NCBI RefSeq assembly: GCF_027579695.1
Contig: NC_083582.1
Span: 3,144,378-3,208,377 of the forward strand
Direction: 5' to 3'
Length of the DNA stretch: 64,000 nt
DNA from: Neoarius graeffei
Taxonomy: Eukaryota > Chordata > Actinopteri > Siluriformes > Ariidae
Shown here: piece by piece, positions 18,315-29,712 of the stretch
Position numbering within the stretch: position 1 is the stretch's first letter
Layout: each line of letters begins with the position of its first letter
Position numbers and translations under genes: made by a program
The notes under the pieces: generated by a model
What the model was told of the DNA's origin: nothing
The model's database searches: none
Seen by the model: only the letters and a program-made list of their open reading frames with translations

Positions 18315-19450
18315 TGGCTACACGATGGATGCGTGGGAGAGGTGGCGGGTCGTGTGCCTGGCGGTTCTTTCTATGGAGGACATTGAAGACAGCTACCTAT
18401 TCGGAACCACGATTACAGGACTTTTGCTGATTGGATTAGGCATTGCCCTGGTTTATTGAGGAAATCAGAAAATGGTGACAGCTGTTCAAAGCCCCATAAA
18501 GCTGCCCGACATGAATGACTCACTGACTATTACACGCCTTGCTCTTGGAGTGATCTTTGTTGGTCGGCCACTCCTGGGGAGGGTAACAATGGGCTTGAAT
18601 TTCCTCCATTTGTACACAATCTGTCTGACTGTGGATTGGTGGAGTCCAAACTCTTTAGAGATGGTTTTGTAACCTTTTCCAGCCTGATGAGCATCAACAA
18701 TGCGGTGGGCAGAGCTGTCGGCACTCAGACTGTGGCTATTCAGAACTTGAACCGCAACATGGTTAACATCATGGAGAAGCTTTCGGCTTTGCAGAGGAAA
18801 ATGGATTCGAGAGGCCAGTATGGACAACCAGAATAGTCATGTAAAGGAATGCGTCAAACAAGCCCAATCTTATCTGTTTTCGGCTCCCTTAGACAGCACT
18901 GGCCTTAGCCAAGGCAGTTGTTGGGGAAACAATTTCCCCCGGAGGTCACTGCTGTTAGATTCTCTCGTATTCCTCCCCCCTCTTCCCGCGGTCGCTGCTT
19001 CACCCCCAGTGTGACAAGCAGGTGTGTGACCAGCGCCATCATGGCTGCAGGCGTGGACGGCTGCTTGCTTGCGCTGGGTTACCTCTACCTCCTCCCCTCC
19101 CCCCACCCCCTTCCCCCCTTTACCCCCACCCCTGATCACCCCCCTCTCCCCCCCCAAGTCCCGAGTTTTCATGTTGTAAAGTGTACTTGTGTTATTTTGT
19201 GCTTATGTGCTGAGGTTTTTTTTTTTAATTTTCCCACACTGTACTCCTCACAGGAGCATAGTGTGGGGGTTGCTTTTTTTCTCCTCCCCTCTCCTCATGT
19301 TACTCTGTATTTTTTCTTTTCATCCCTGTCTTCCTGTCCTGTTACTCCCCCTTGTGTGTATGTGTGTATGTAAGGACAGGTTGATGGTCACTTTTGCTGG
19401 TACTTGTGACTAGTGATAATAAAGGGTTCATTCATTCATTCATTCATTCA
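18315..19450 (+). mobile_element. unidentified retroposon-like unit with (ATTC)n tail
   Basis: Inserted cleanly in the Tc1 copy with a 4-bp duplication ACCC (18311-18314 and 19451-19454). Ends in gataataaagggttc followed by (ATTC)n, like a non-LTR element or SINE 3' tail. An early frame from 18370 (MEDIEDSYLF, GTTITGLLLIGLGIALVY) has a strong membrane segment, then a stop. A later stretch (18697-18836) encodes AVGRAVGTQTVAIQNLNRN and a heptad-like, coiled-coil-prone tail. The middle holds an inverted Tc1 fragment. The rest is C/T-rich. I do not recognise the family; role unknown. Confidence 0.6.
18517..18697 (-). repeat. inverted 180-bp Tc1 fragment inside the inserted unit
   Basis: Reverse complement of the host Tc1 segment at about 18122-18296, with only a few differences. 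Together the two copies could form a long hairpin. It breaks the inserted unit's own reading between 18370-18510 and 18700. Confidence 0.88.
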
Positions 19451-20326
19451 ACCCCAGGGTAACTTCTAAGCAACTGAAGGCCTCTCTCACATTGGCTAAT
19501 GTTAATGTTCATGAGTCCACCATCAGGAGAACACTGAACAACAATAGTGTGCATGGCAGGGTTCCAAGGAGAAAGCCACTGCTCTCCAAAAAGAACATTG
19601 CTGCTCGTCTGCAGTTTGCTAAAGATCATGTGGACAAGCCAGAAGGCTATTGGAAAAATGTTTTGTGGACGGATGAGACCAAAATAGAACTTTTTGGTTT
19701 AAATGAGAAGCGTTATGTTTGGGGAAAGGAAAACACTGCATTCCAGCATAAGAACCTTATCCCATCTGTGAAACATGGTGGTGGTAGTATCATGGTTTGG
19801 GCCTGTTTTGCTGCATCTGGGCCAGGACGGCTTGCCATCATTGATGGAACAATGAATTCTGAATTATACCAGCGAATTCTAAAGGAAAATGTCAGGACAT
19901 CTGTCCATGAACTGAATCTCAAGAGAAGGTGGGTCATGCAGCAAGACAACGACCCTAAGCACACAAGTCGTTCTACCAAAGAATGGTTAAAGAAGAATAA
20001 AGTTAATGTTTTGGAATGGCCAAGTCAAAGTCCTGACCTTAATCCAATGGAAATGTTGTGGAAGGACCTGAAGCGAGCAGTTCATGTGAGGAAACCCACC
20101 AACATCCCAGAGTTGAAGCTGTTCTGTACGGAGGAACGGGCTAAAATTCCTCCAAGCCGGTGTGCAGGACTGATCAACAGTTACCGCAAACGTTTAGTTG
20201 CAGTTATTGCTGCACAAGGGGGTCACACCAGATACTGAAAGCAAAGGTTCACATACTTTTGCCACTCACAGATATGTAATATTGGATCATTTTCCTCAAT
20301 AAATAAATGACCAAGTATAATATATA

Positions 20327-21533
20327 TGTGGCACACCCTGAAATATGTGACCACAAGTTTTTTATTTAATTTTTTGGTTATTTGAATGTGTAAACATGTG
20401 ATTTTGAATGGGAACTATTAGTACAGTATGGAGAACAGTGTGCGCGTGACACAGGGGTAGCGTCTGGGTTGGTTGCTATGGGGACCACAGCCCCCAGCCT
20501 GCAGATGCAATCCAGCGCGAAACAAGGAAAAGTTAACTCCTGTGTCATCTCTCCGTTATTCACCTGTTTACAGGTTAGTAGACTGTAACCCCGCTGTCTT
20601 TATGTAACACCAAAGAATTAATATGTTTTGGAACATTTGTATTGTGTTGTATTGAATGTTTGGTTAAAAACGGAGTGATATTAAAAAGTTTGTATTCAGT
20701 TTGTATTAGCGACCGGCTGACGTTAACGCTCAGCCACTGTGTCGCGAGCTCTCAGCTGAGAAACAGTGTAACTGTCAAAACATTATTTCAAGCTCCCGGA
20801 CACCGTTTTTAGACGTTGTTAATTCACTTGAGTTAAAGAGTATAAATACGCTCACCTACTGGTTTTCTGGAACGGATATTTTGAGATGATGAGTAGCCTA
20901 TAAACAACTTAATACGTAGTCTGCTGGTGTGACTATTTTGTTAATGAATACGAACATGGATAAGTACAGTAAACATTTATTTCATGAATAATACTGACAC
21001 GTAAGATAAGACTATATGTTAAGAAACAGTGTGATGTAGGGGTCATCTCCTAATGACTGTAAACATAGCCTATGAAACGGGTTTCACCATATTGATAGAT
21101 AGGCTGTGTAATGAAGATGTGTATGTATGGAGATATGTAATGATTTTGATACATTGATATTGTTGTTTTAGAGGTAATTTTTGAACAAGTTGTGTTATTG
21201 TATTGCTTGTGTCATTGTATTGTGTTCGGATCCTGTTCAGTATGTGTGGTCGGTGGTTTGCTAGGCGGCTACAGATATAGCCTGTTTTTAAAGTGGAGTA
21301 TTCACTTCATGTTGCACTCTTCAGCCATAGTGGCCAGTCTACAACTGTGTAAATGTTGTATGAATATATGAATGAACATATGAATGTTATGTTATGACAA
21401 CATGAATGTAAATAAAGGAGATGCAATCCAGCGCGAAACAAGGAAAAGTTAACTCCTGTGTCATCTCTCTGTTATTCACCTGTTTACAGGTTTATATTTG
21501 TTGCGTTCCGTCCCACTCCTGGGACCCGTAACA
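20327..21533 (+). mobile_element. LTR-like block with internal 74-bp direct repeats
   Basis: Starts TGTGGCACACCC and ends GGGACCCGTAACA, i.e. TG...CA. A 74-bp segment at 20503-20576 is repeated almost exactly at 21419-21492. An AATAAA at 21411 precedes the second copy, and GTTAGTAG follows the first like a splice donor. This fits a solo LTR with an internal duplication or a very small LTR retroelement. No protein frame. Target duplication is obscured by AT-rich flanks. Confidence 0.5.
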
Positions 21534-21567
21534 AATTTATATATATTTTTTATTAATATTTTTATTA

Positions 21568-21940
21568 GGCGGCACGGTGGTGTAGTGGTTAGTGCTGTCG
21601 CCTCACAGCAAGAAGGTCCGGGTTCGAGCCCCGTGGCCGGCGAGGGCCTTTCTGTGTGGAGTTTGCATGTTGTCCGCGTGTCCGCGTGGGTTTCCTCCGG
21701 GTGCTCCGGTTTCCCCCACAGTCCAAAGACATGCAGGTTAGGTTAACTGGTGACTCTAAATTGAGCGTAGGTGTGAATGTGAGTGTGAATGGTTGTCTGT
21801 GTCTATGTGTCAGCCCTGTGATGACCTGGCGACTTGTCCAGGGTGAACCCCGCCTTTCGCCCGTAGTCAGCTGGGATAGGATCCAGCTCGCCTGCGACCC
21901 TGTAGAAGGATAAAGCGGCTGGAGATAATGAGATGAGATG
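21568..21940 (+). mobile_element. tRNA-derived SINE, copy 1
   Basis: Head ggcggcacggtggtgtagtgg holds a pol III A box (TGGTGTAGTGG) and B box (GGTTCGAGCCC); tail is ggataaagcggctggagata then (GATGA)n. Exact 13-bp target duplication aatatttttatta at 21555-21567 and 21941-21953 proves retroposition. Confidence 0.93.
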
Positions 21941-23380
21941 AATATTTTTATTAGGAGGCAAGACACATCAAAACAGGAATCAATGTCAAATCAACATTCA
22001 GTACCACATCATCCCTGCACAACAATCTACAAAATACACACACCGATACCACAGAAATACTGCGCATCTCGATGAATTAAGAGAAAGGCATACAGTCTAC
22101 CTCCTAGGATTTTTTTTTCATACAAACAAGAACAAGACATTACACAATTCAAAGAAAATAAAAATAATTAATAAATAAATAACTGGAAGTTCTATTATGT
22201 AATAATTAAATATTAAAGCTGCACAGTACAAATAAAACCAAAAGGCAAAAAAAAAAAAACCCTAAAAAATTTAAATAAATAAATAAATAAATAAAAAGGG
22301 TTAGGGTCAGTCAGGGGGCAGAGACTGGAGAGAGGGGAAGAATGTAAGAAAGGGAAGCCACTTGTTATAAAAATTTAGCAGCGTTACCGTTCACTGAATA
22401 TCTGATCTTTTCCAACTTTAGAAAAGACATGACGTCATTGAGCCACTGACTACTACAGGGAGCTTTAGTCGACTTCCAGTGGAGTAGAAGGTGGCGTCTT
22501 GCCAGTAAGGAAGTAAAAGCTAAAATATCCAATTGATGAGGGGTAAACCGGTTATGGTCCTCTGGGAGCCCGAATATGGCAACATGGGGGGAGACTTTTA
22601 TGGTCACTGATAGTATTTTAGACATGGTTTCAAAATAATTCAACCAGAAGCAAGAGAGTAGCAGACAAGAGTAGAACATATGGGTTAAATTGCAGGATGA
22701 GGCATGACATTTGTTGCATTTGTCAGCAATACTGGGATAGATTTGAGACAATCGAGCTTTGGAAAAATGGACTCTAAACAGTACTTTAAACTGTATAAGT
22801 GTGAGACGAGCACAGGATGAGCTTGTGTGAATTTTCTTAAGAGCAGTGTCCCACCAGTCATCCTCCAAGTTTAAATCCAGTTCATCTTCCCAGGCAGTCT
22901 TAACTTTAGTAACTGGTGAGCAATTAACAGAAAGAAGTTCGTTATAAACTTTAGAAATAAATGATTTTTGAAGTGGATCGCGGTTTAAAAACACCTCCCA
23001 GTGTAGAGTAGGCGGTGAGGAAGGAAAAACTGGAAACAAAGCTTTAGCGCAGTGTCTAATTTGAAAGTATCGAAAGAGATGAGAAGGTGGGAGATGAAAT
23101 TCTTTTGAGAGATCTATAAAGCTGCGAAAAATACCATCCTTGTAAAGGTCTTTAAAACATTTCAGGCCTTTATTATGCCATGTGAGAAAGGCTGAATCTG
23201 TAAGCGGAGATTGAAATAAATGATTCTTCAGTAAAGGAGCTAATGTAGATGCTGACTTAAATTTGAAGTGCTTCCTAAACTGATACCAAATTTTAAGTGT
23301 GGAGAGAACCACTTGATTATTTGTAAAGCCAGAGAGGTTAGATGGAATAGAAAAGTGTGGTTATGAATGTTGCCCAAATG

Positions 23381-23760
23381 GGGTGGCACGGTGGTGTAGT
23401 GGTTAGCGCTGTCGCCTCACAGCAAGAAGGTCCTGGGTTCGAGCCCCGTGGCCGGCGAGGGCCTTTCTGTGCGGAGTTTGCATGTTCTCCCCGTGTCCGC
23501 GTGGGTTTCCTCCGGGTGCTCCGGTTTCCCCCACAGTCCAAAGACATGCAGGTTAGGTTAACTGGTGACTCTAAATTGAGCGTAGGTGTGAATGTGAGTG
23601 TGAATGGTTGTCTGTGTCTATGTGTCAGCCCTGTGATGACCTGGCGACTTGTCCAGGGTGAACCCCGCCTTTCACCCGTAGTCAGCTGGGATAGGATCCA
23701 GCTCGCCTGCAACCCTGTAGGACAGGATAAAGCGGCTAGAGATGATATGAGATGAGATGA
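23381..23760 (+). mobile_element. tRNA-derived SINE, copy 2
   Basis: Same family, A and B boxes and (GATGA)n tail. Flanks atgttgcccaa and atgtgccgcccaa look like a duplication with small changes. It interrupts L1 ORF2. Confidence 0.9.
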
Positions 23761-24635
23761 ATATGTGCCGCCCAATAATACAGTTGGAAATTCAGAAGTG
23801 TCAATCCACCATTGAATTTATATCTCTGACATGTGGATTTACGGATCCTGGGAGCCTTTCCACACCATAAGAAATCAGAGATAGTTTGATCAACTGCTTT
23901 GGCAGGAAAAGTGGGAGACAATGGAACAAAAATAGAAATTTGGGCAAGATGTTCATTTTAACTGCATGAATTCTTCTAATTAACGAGCGAGGCAAGCTTC
24001 TCCATCTTTGGAAGTCAGATTTAATTTTAGACATTAAAGGTAAAAAATTAGCAGAAAAAAGTGATTTTAACGTTCTGGTAACGCTGATCCCAAGATGCCT
24101 AAAGCCAGACAGATTCATCTTAAAAGGGACGTCTGACTGTGTGAGCTGTGATGCTGAAGCATTGATAGGATAGTATTCACTTTTAGAGATATTCACTTTA
24201 TAGCCCGAGAATGATCCAAATCTCTGGAAAGCAGATAGAATTGTGGGAATGGAAAGGACAGGATCTGAGACGTATAACAATAAATCATCAGCATAAAGTG
24301 ACAACTTAAATTCTGTGCCCAATCGTGAGATCCCTCTAAAAGTTGAGGAGGACCTCAGAAAGATTGACAAGGGCTCTATAGCTAGTGCGAACAATAGAGG
24401 AGATAGGGGGCACCCCTGTCTGGTACCACGGGTTAGAGTGAAAAAACTGGATTGGATGCCATTAGTGGAGATGCTTGCTTGTGGAGATGTATAAAGGAGA
24501 CGTATCCATGAAATGAACCCATTTCCCAGTCCAAATTTCTTTAGTACAGTAAATAAATAGTCCCATTCAACCCTGTCGAATGCTTTTTCTGCATCAACCG
24601 AGATTACTACTTCGGGTGTTGTTGTGGTAGTTTTA

Positions 24636-25271
24636 GGCCATGTACACACGTAGCCGGGTATTTTTAAAACCGAACATTTCCCCCCCTCCGTTTATAAAAA
24701 TGTTTTATCCACACCACCTCGTCTTCGAAAAAAATCCCTTCCACACATAACCGAACATCTGCGTTTTCAATCACATTCATAAGCATTCCAAACCTGTAGA
24801 TGGCATTATTTCCCCAAATCCTCCCCCCTAATCACATCAGAATAGCCCTCTGTTGGGGTAAATCACCGACCGCAATGTTGTCCGTCGCCTGTGCTCTTGG
24901 AGCAGTAGTTGGGCTTCTAAAATTAAACATGTAAATAGCACCTGCACAATAATTAACGCTTTCAAGGCACTACTCCGATCCATTACTCTTTGTCCATGCT
25001 TAATCTGGCTTCTGCAGTAAACAAAGGTCGCACGTTTGACGTCAGGGCAGATTTGTTGTCATTTTTTGGCGCAGATTGTGACGTCCTAAAACGCAAAACT
25101 CCGGTTATCTCTGTCTACACGAAAAGGCATACACGGAGTTTTCAAAAATCTTCACTTTGCCCGGAGTTTTTTTAAATATTCGTTTTTGATGTGTTTTCAT
25201 GTGGATGACAGGCCAAAACGTAGAAAAATATCTTCAATTTAGCAGATACCCGGCTACGTGTGGACGGGGTC
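24636..25271. mobile_element. PIF/Harbinger-like MITE inside L1 ORF2
   Basis: Ends ggccatgtacacacgtagcc and (complement of right end) gaccccgtccacacgtagcc, flanked by TTA on both sides (24633-24635, 25272-25274). No transposase. Removing it restores continuity between the two L1 reading segments. The TTA duplication suggests PIF/Harbinger; this is inference. Confidence 0.75.
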
Positions 25272-26330
25272 TTAGAGTAAATAATATTTAGGAGTGTGCG
25301 GACATTAAAAAATAACTGCCGCCCCTTAACAAATCCAGTTTGCTTATGTGAGACAATAGTTGGTACACTGTTTTCCAGGCGACAGGCCAAAGCTTTAGCA
25401 AGGATCTTAGCATCTACATTTATTAATGAGAGAGGTCTGTATGAGCTGCAGAGATTTGGATCCCTATCTTTTTTTAAGAGGAGACTTATGGAGGCTTGTC
25501 TTAAAGTGGGAGGGAGAGTGCCATGTTCCAGTGATTCTTTATAAACAGCATGCAGTAAAGGGAGCAGTTTTTCCTGAAATCTCTTAAAAAATTAAACTGG
25601 GAATCCATCAGGGCCAGGAGCTTTGTTATTTTGCATGCTACTCACAGCGAGAGTGATTTCTTCTACCGTTAATGGTGAGTCAAGGTTTTTAGCAGCATCT
25701 AAGCTTAACACAGGAAAATTGAGGCTATCTAGGAATGAATTCACTTCAGTGGTGTCAGGTGGAGATTCAGACGTATATAAAGAGGAGTAAAATGAGTGAA
25801 AAACAGAATTAATGGTAATGGGATCCTTATGCAATGAGCCGGATGAATCTTTAATCTGAGGGATCATACATGAGGCTGCCTGGCGACGTAGTTGGTGAGC
25901 CAGGAGCCGACTTGCCTTGTTGCCATGTTCATAATATGTGGAGCGTGATCATAAGAGAAGTCGCTCTGCATCACTAGTGGTGATGAGATCAAATTCAGTC
26001 TGTAAATCAACACGTTGTTTAAGTAAACTGGGAGAGGGGCAAGTAGCGAGTTGTTGGTCCAATTTGGTGATACTGATAGAGAGTTCTTGCAATTTGGTTT
26101 TACGGGACTTATTCAAGTGGGCAGAGTAGGAAATAATTTGTCCCCCAAAGTATGCTTTTAATGATTCCCACAGCAGTGAACAAGAAACGGGTTCCATATC
26201 ATTTTGATGTATAGAGATATAATCATCAATTTTAGTTGCAATAAATTTGGTGAATTTATCATCTGAGAGAAGTAATGTATTGAACCTCCAAGGTGTTGAG
26301 TACCGCCTCAGACAGTAGGTGAGTCATGCA

Positions 26331-26879
26331 GCAAGGTGGGTCAGACAGAAGGTGGGTCATGCAGCAAGACAACGACCCTAAGCACACAAGTCGTTCTACC
26401 AAAGAATGGTTAAAGAAGAATAAAGCTAATGTTTTGGAATGGCCAAGTCAAAGTCCTGAGTTTAATCCAATGGAAATGTTGTGGAAGGACCTGAAGCGAG
26501 CAGTTCATGTGAGGAAACCCATCAACATCCCAGAGTTGAAGCTGTTCTGTACGGAGGAACGGGCTAAAATTCCTCCAAGCCGGTGTGCAGGACTGATCAA
26601 CAGTTACCGCAAACGTTTAGTTGCAGTTATTGCTGCACAAGGGGGTCACACCAGATACTGAAAGCACAGGTTCACATACTTTTGCCACTCACAGATATGT
26701 AATATTGGATCATTTTCCTCAATAAATAAATGACCAAGTATAATATTTTTGTCTCATTTGTTTAACTGGGTTCTCTTTATCTACTTTTAGGACTTGTGTG
26801 AAAATCTGATTATGTTTTCGGTCATATTTATGCAGAAATATAGAAAATTCTAAAGGGTTCACAAACTTTCAAGCACCAC

Positions 26880-26881
<2 letters not shown>
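26331..26881 (+). mobile_element. Tc1-like transposon, 5'-truncated
   Basis: Holds the last ~105 codons of transposase (QDNDPKH with the second Asp, NPMEMLW with the Glu, ending GGHTRY) and the complete right terminus ending agcaccactg. The junction with the L1 at 26290-26340 has a stuttered gtgggtcatgcagcaag-like word repeated twice. Confidence 0.9.

Positions 26882-26884
<3 letters not shown>

Positions 26885-26942
<58 letters not shown>
26885..26942. repeat. (AT)n microsatellite
   Basis: Immediately follows the Tc1 right terminus, consistent with insertion into an AT-rich TA target. Confidence 0.95.
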
Positions 26943-26947
<5 letters not shown>

Positions 26948-27102
26948 TTGCTGTCCTCGTCGTCATTCTTCTTGAGAACACGGAACTGATAACTTTGTTT
27001 ATAGTCTTGAATAGCTCTTCTTCATGACGACAACCGGAAGTGTACCAACATGATGGGGCGTGTAGCGCCACCTGTGGCTCGGGTGCACAATGTACCTCAC
27101 AC

Positions 27103-27513
27103 CTCATCTCATCTCATCTCATCTCATCTCATCTCATCTCATCTCATCTCATTATCTCTAGCCACTTTATCCTTCTACAGGGTCGCAGGCAAGCTGGATC
27201 CTATCCCAGCTGACTACGGGTGAAAGGCGGGGTTCACCCTGGACAAGTCGCCAGGTCATCACAGGGCTGACACATAGACACAGACAACCATTCACACTCA
27301 CATTCACACCTACGCTCAATTTAGAGTCACCAGTTACCCTAACCTGCATGTCTTTGGACTGTGGGGGAAACCGGAGCACCCGGAGGAAACCCATGCGGAC
27401 ACGGGGAGAACATGCAAACTCCACACAGAAAGGCCCTCGCCGGCCACGGGGCTCGAACCCGGACCTTCTTGCTGTGAGGCGACAGTGCTAACCACTACAC
27501 CACCGTGCCGCCC
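27103..27513 (-). mobile_element. tRNA-derived SINE, copy 3 (minus)
   Basis: Flanked by exact 12-bp repeats tgtacctcacac (27091-27102, 27514-27525). Its tail, (ATCTC)n on the + strand, is expanded to about 10 units. Confidence 0.95.
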
Positions 27514-27639
27514 TGTACCTCACACAATAGCTCGATTTCCTTGTGTGCATGTAGGATTGGATTTCTCTGGCACCCTGCTGGGACCCTTAGCTCGATTACC
27601 GACAGCAGCTCGATTTGGATGTGCATGTAAGTGCACTGA

Positions 27640-27797
27640 GTGTCTCACACCCATTGTGATATTTGGTGGAGGATCAGTGATGATCTGGAGGTGCTTTAGC
27701 AAGGCTGGAATGGGGCAGAGTTTTGTTTGTGAGGGACACATGAATCAGGCCATTTACAAGGTTCTCCTGGAAGACAACTTGCTTCCTTCTGCTTTTT

Positions 27798-27800
<3 letters not shown>
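27640..27800 (+). pseudogene. Tc1/mariner transposase remnant
   Basis: One frame reads IVIFGGGSVMIWRCFS and KAGMGQSFVCEGHMNQAIYK, the block between the first and second catalytic Asp of Tc1-type transposases. No termini or other domains. Distinct from the dominant Tc1 family of the window. Confidence 0.7.

Positions 27801-27813
<13 letters not shown>

Positions 27814-27853
<40 letters not shown>
27814..27853. repeat. (AT)n microsatellite
   Basis: Simple repeat. Confidence 0.9.
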
Positions 27854-27858
<5 letters not shown>

Positions 27859-27872
27859 CATGTGATCAGAAA

Positions 27873-28733
27873 GGTCCTGGACAGGTCAGTTGCTTGTAAT
27901 GTCCCCCTAATACCTACTTCCACACTCCATCACTCTTTCTTGTGCTAAATAATAAACACGATCCTCCATTTTTCAAAATCTGGGTTCTCAAACTTCTAAT
28001 CATCACCAGCAAACACTGATTCCTCTTCTTTCTTATTCTTTATCTTCCTTCTGGTGTGCCTTTCTGGATTTATGCTGCCACTCGTATAAATGTGAAATGT
28101 AGACAGTGGATGGAAACAAACGGCGGCCCACAGGCCAGATCCAGCCCTCAAGAACCGTTGGCACTAATGCACCTGTAACAGCACGTGAAATAAAGTGTGC
28201 AGCGTGTGAAATAAAGTTTGTGCTGCTCTACTTTATTCTGTCCTCATCCCACACCATACACATGACCTCTGACCTCCGACTGTAAAGCATGTGTTGATGT
28301 CATAGGATGTCAACGTGCTCTGTGGTCCTCGGCTAGCTCGCTAAAGCTCCCTGACATCTCCGCCTCTTATTACCAACAACTAACAGCTAATCATTAACCG
28401 TCCTCAACCACGAGAAAGTGGAAAGTGGACCAGGAAACCCGTCGGATCACATGTGACTGGACTGATCAGCTGTTTTATTTGACTGGACCACGTGTGAATC
28501 TGTTCTGACATTCCTCACATGTTTGCACTGTTTCACAGTCAGCATTAATGTTATTGTTGGTGCACAGACACACAGCATGTCAGGTTTGTGTAGAAAAGTT
28601 GACGCAGTTGTCTTTGCCTCAGGATCCTCGCTCCTTTCCCACTGTGTGACACTTGCTGTAGTTCTGTAAGTCAGGGGTTTCTGCTGTTAGAGGTGCAGTA
28701 AATAAAACTGTTTCTGGTTTTAATTCGATATAA

Positions 28734-28735
<2 letters not shown>
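27873..28735. other. intergenic, nothing recognised
   Basis: No supported gene, RNA or transposon. Around 28120-28160 a cggcggcccacaggccagat segment looks like a dispersed repeat, but I cannot name it. Confidence 0.4.

Positions 28736-28737
<2 letters not shown>

Positions 28738-28820
<83 letters not shown>
28738..28820. repeat. (TG)n(AG)n compound microsatellite
   Basis: About 54 nt of TG followed by 28 nt of AG. Confidence 0.95.
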
Positions 28821-28822
<2 letters not shown>

Positions 28823-29130
28823 GCACTGAAATAGCATCTCTAAGAATGTAATTTTTCAAATTTTGCCATTTATGTCATTTAACTGCTGACGTTTTTAATC
28901 TATTTCTCTCTCATTTCCTCTACATAATAATTAAAACATATTGTAAATTGGAATTTCATACAGTTGGTAAGAATATACAGTATGTAAGAAGGATATATAA
29001 TAATATTGCTGTGTTTTGTGTGCATGTTCCCAACTTACCGAAAATCATGCAATGTTCCACAAGAGGGCAGTGTGGAACAGTGTGTCCAAGAGAGACTGGA
29101 GAGTAAAACTACCTCAACTAGATAAAACTC

Positions 29131-29712
29131 GATGCCAACAGCGTCGATGGGGACGCCTCCGCCTGGTAGACCACACGCCTTATTAAGTTGTGATTTGGGG
29201 ATGGACATGTGACCTCACAGTAATCTTGACCTGTGACCTTTTAACCTCAAAATCTAATCAATTAATGTTTGTCCCCAAATGCACAAATGGTGAAAGTTTG
29301 GTGAAATTCCTTTCATTTGTCTTGGAGATATTGTGTTCACAAGGTTTTCAGACAGACATTTGACCTCACAGTGACCTTGACCTTAGACCTTTTGATCTCA
29401 AAATTAATCATTTCATCTTTGTCCCAAAGCTCACAAATGGTGAAAGTTTGGTGAAATTCCTTTCATTAGTCTTTGAGATATGGCGTTCACAAGGTTTGGG
29501 GATGGACATTTGACCTCACAGTAATCTTGACCTGTGACCTTTTAACCTCAAAATCTAATCAGTTTGTGTTTGTCCCAAAGCACACGAATGGTGAAAGTTT
29601 GGTGAAATTCCTTTCATTAGCCTTTGAGATATCGTGTTCACAAGGTTTCGGGACGGACGCACGCACGCATGCACATACAGACGGACAGACGGACGGACAA
29701 CCTGAAAACATA
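29131..29712. repeat. dispersed fish repeat with three ~145-bp tandem units
   Basis: Units carry tgacctcacagtaatcttga and ggtgaaagtttggtgaaatt words at about 29195-29340, 29345-29490 and 29495-29650. Ends in ggacggacaacctgaaaaca and atgcctcc. A common teleost repeat; class not assigned. Confidence 0.7.

Larger units (their letters stand above)
18077..20238 (+). pseudogene. Tc1 transposase, interrupted
   Basis: The N-terminal paired-like DNA-binding half (18086-18314: HQAGKGYK-type, SKEFGLHQSTV-type, GRPTKITPRARR) and the catalytic half (19451-20238) are separated by an inserted unit. In the open frame 19492-20238 the DD34E triad is intact: Asp61 (WTDETK), Asp152 (QDNDPKH) and Glu187 (NPMEMLW), with 34 residues between the last two. 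The early TGA and the insertion abolish full-length protein. Confidence 0.88.
17711..20326 (+). mobile_element. Tc1-like transposon, split by a 1.1 kb insertion and cut at its right end
   Basis: Left terminus tggtgcttgaaagtttgtga at 17712; the same terminus appears inverted at the right end of the 26.3 kb copy. The transposase begins near 18077 but its third codon is TGA. It is interrupted at 18314 by a foreign unit (18315-19450, ACCC duplicated) and resumes to a stop at 20238. The right 50-100 bp are replaced by an LTR-like block from 20327. Confidence 0.9.
22365..26310 (-). pseudogene. L1 ORF2 (reverse transcriptase and C-terminal part), broken
   Basis: In minus-strand order: pre-RT region (LLWESLKAYFGGQIISY, near 26150), RT entry (NNKAPGPDGFP, 25592-25867), QTGFVKGRQ (near 25330), then after the MITE the palm AEKAFDRVEWDYL, RQGCPLSPLLFALAIEPL and an intact catalytic LYADDLLLY (24300 region), and a long C-terminal domain (22365-23312) with a Cys/His cluster. 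Frame breaks, a stop after GPDGFPV, the MITE and a SINE make it inactive. Reverse transcription by target priming is the family role. Confidence 0.85.
21534..26320 (-). mobile_element. L1-type LINE, 5'-truncated, with three later insertions
   Basis: Minus-strand ORF2 remnants from about 26310 down to 22365, then an A/T-rich 3' tail to 21534. Two SINEs (21568-21940, 23381-23760) and a MITE (24636-25271) have inserted into it. The 5' end (ORF1 and endonuclease) is missing. The element abuts the truncated Tc1 copy at 26331. Confidence 0.85.

Noticed and set aside
18202..18459. 85-codon frame as a host membrane protein gene
   Set aside because: It starts in Tc1 transposase and runs across the insertion junction; only the part after 18370 belongs to the inserted unit, and it stops early.
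21568..21650. tRNA gene at SINE heads
   Set aside because: A and B boxes are present, but there is no full cloverleaf or anticodon arm, and every copy continues into the SINE body with target duplications.
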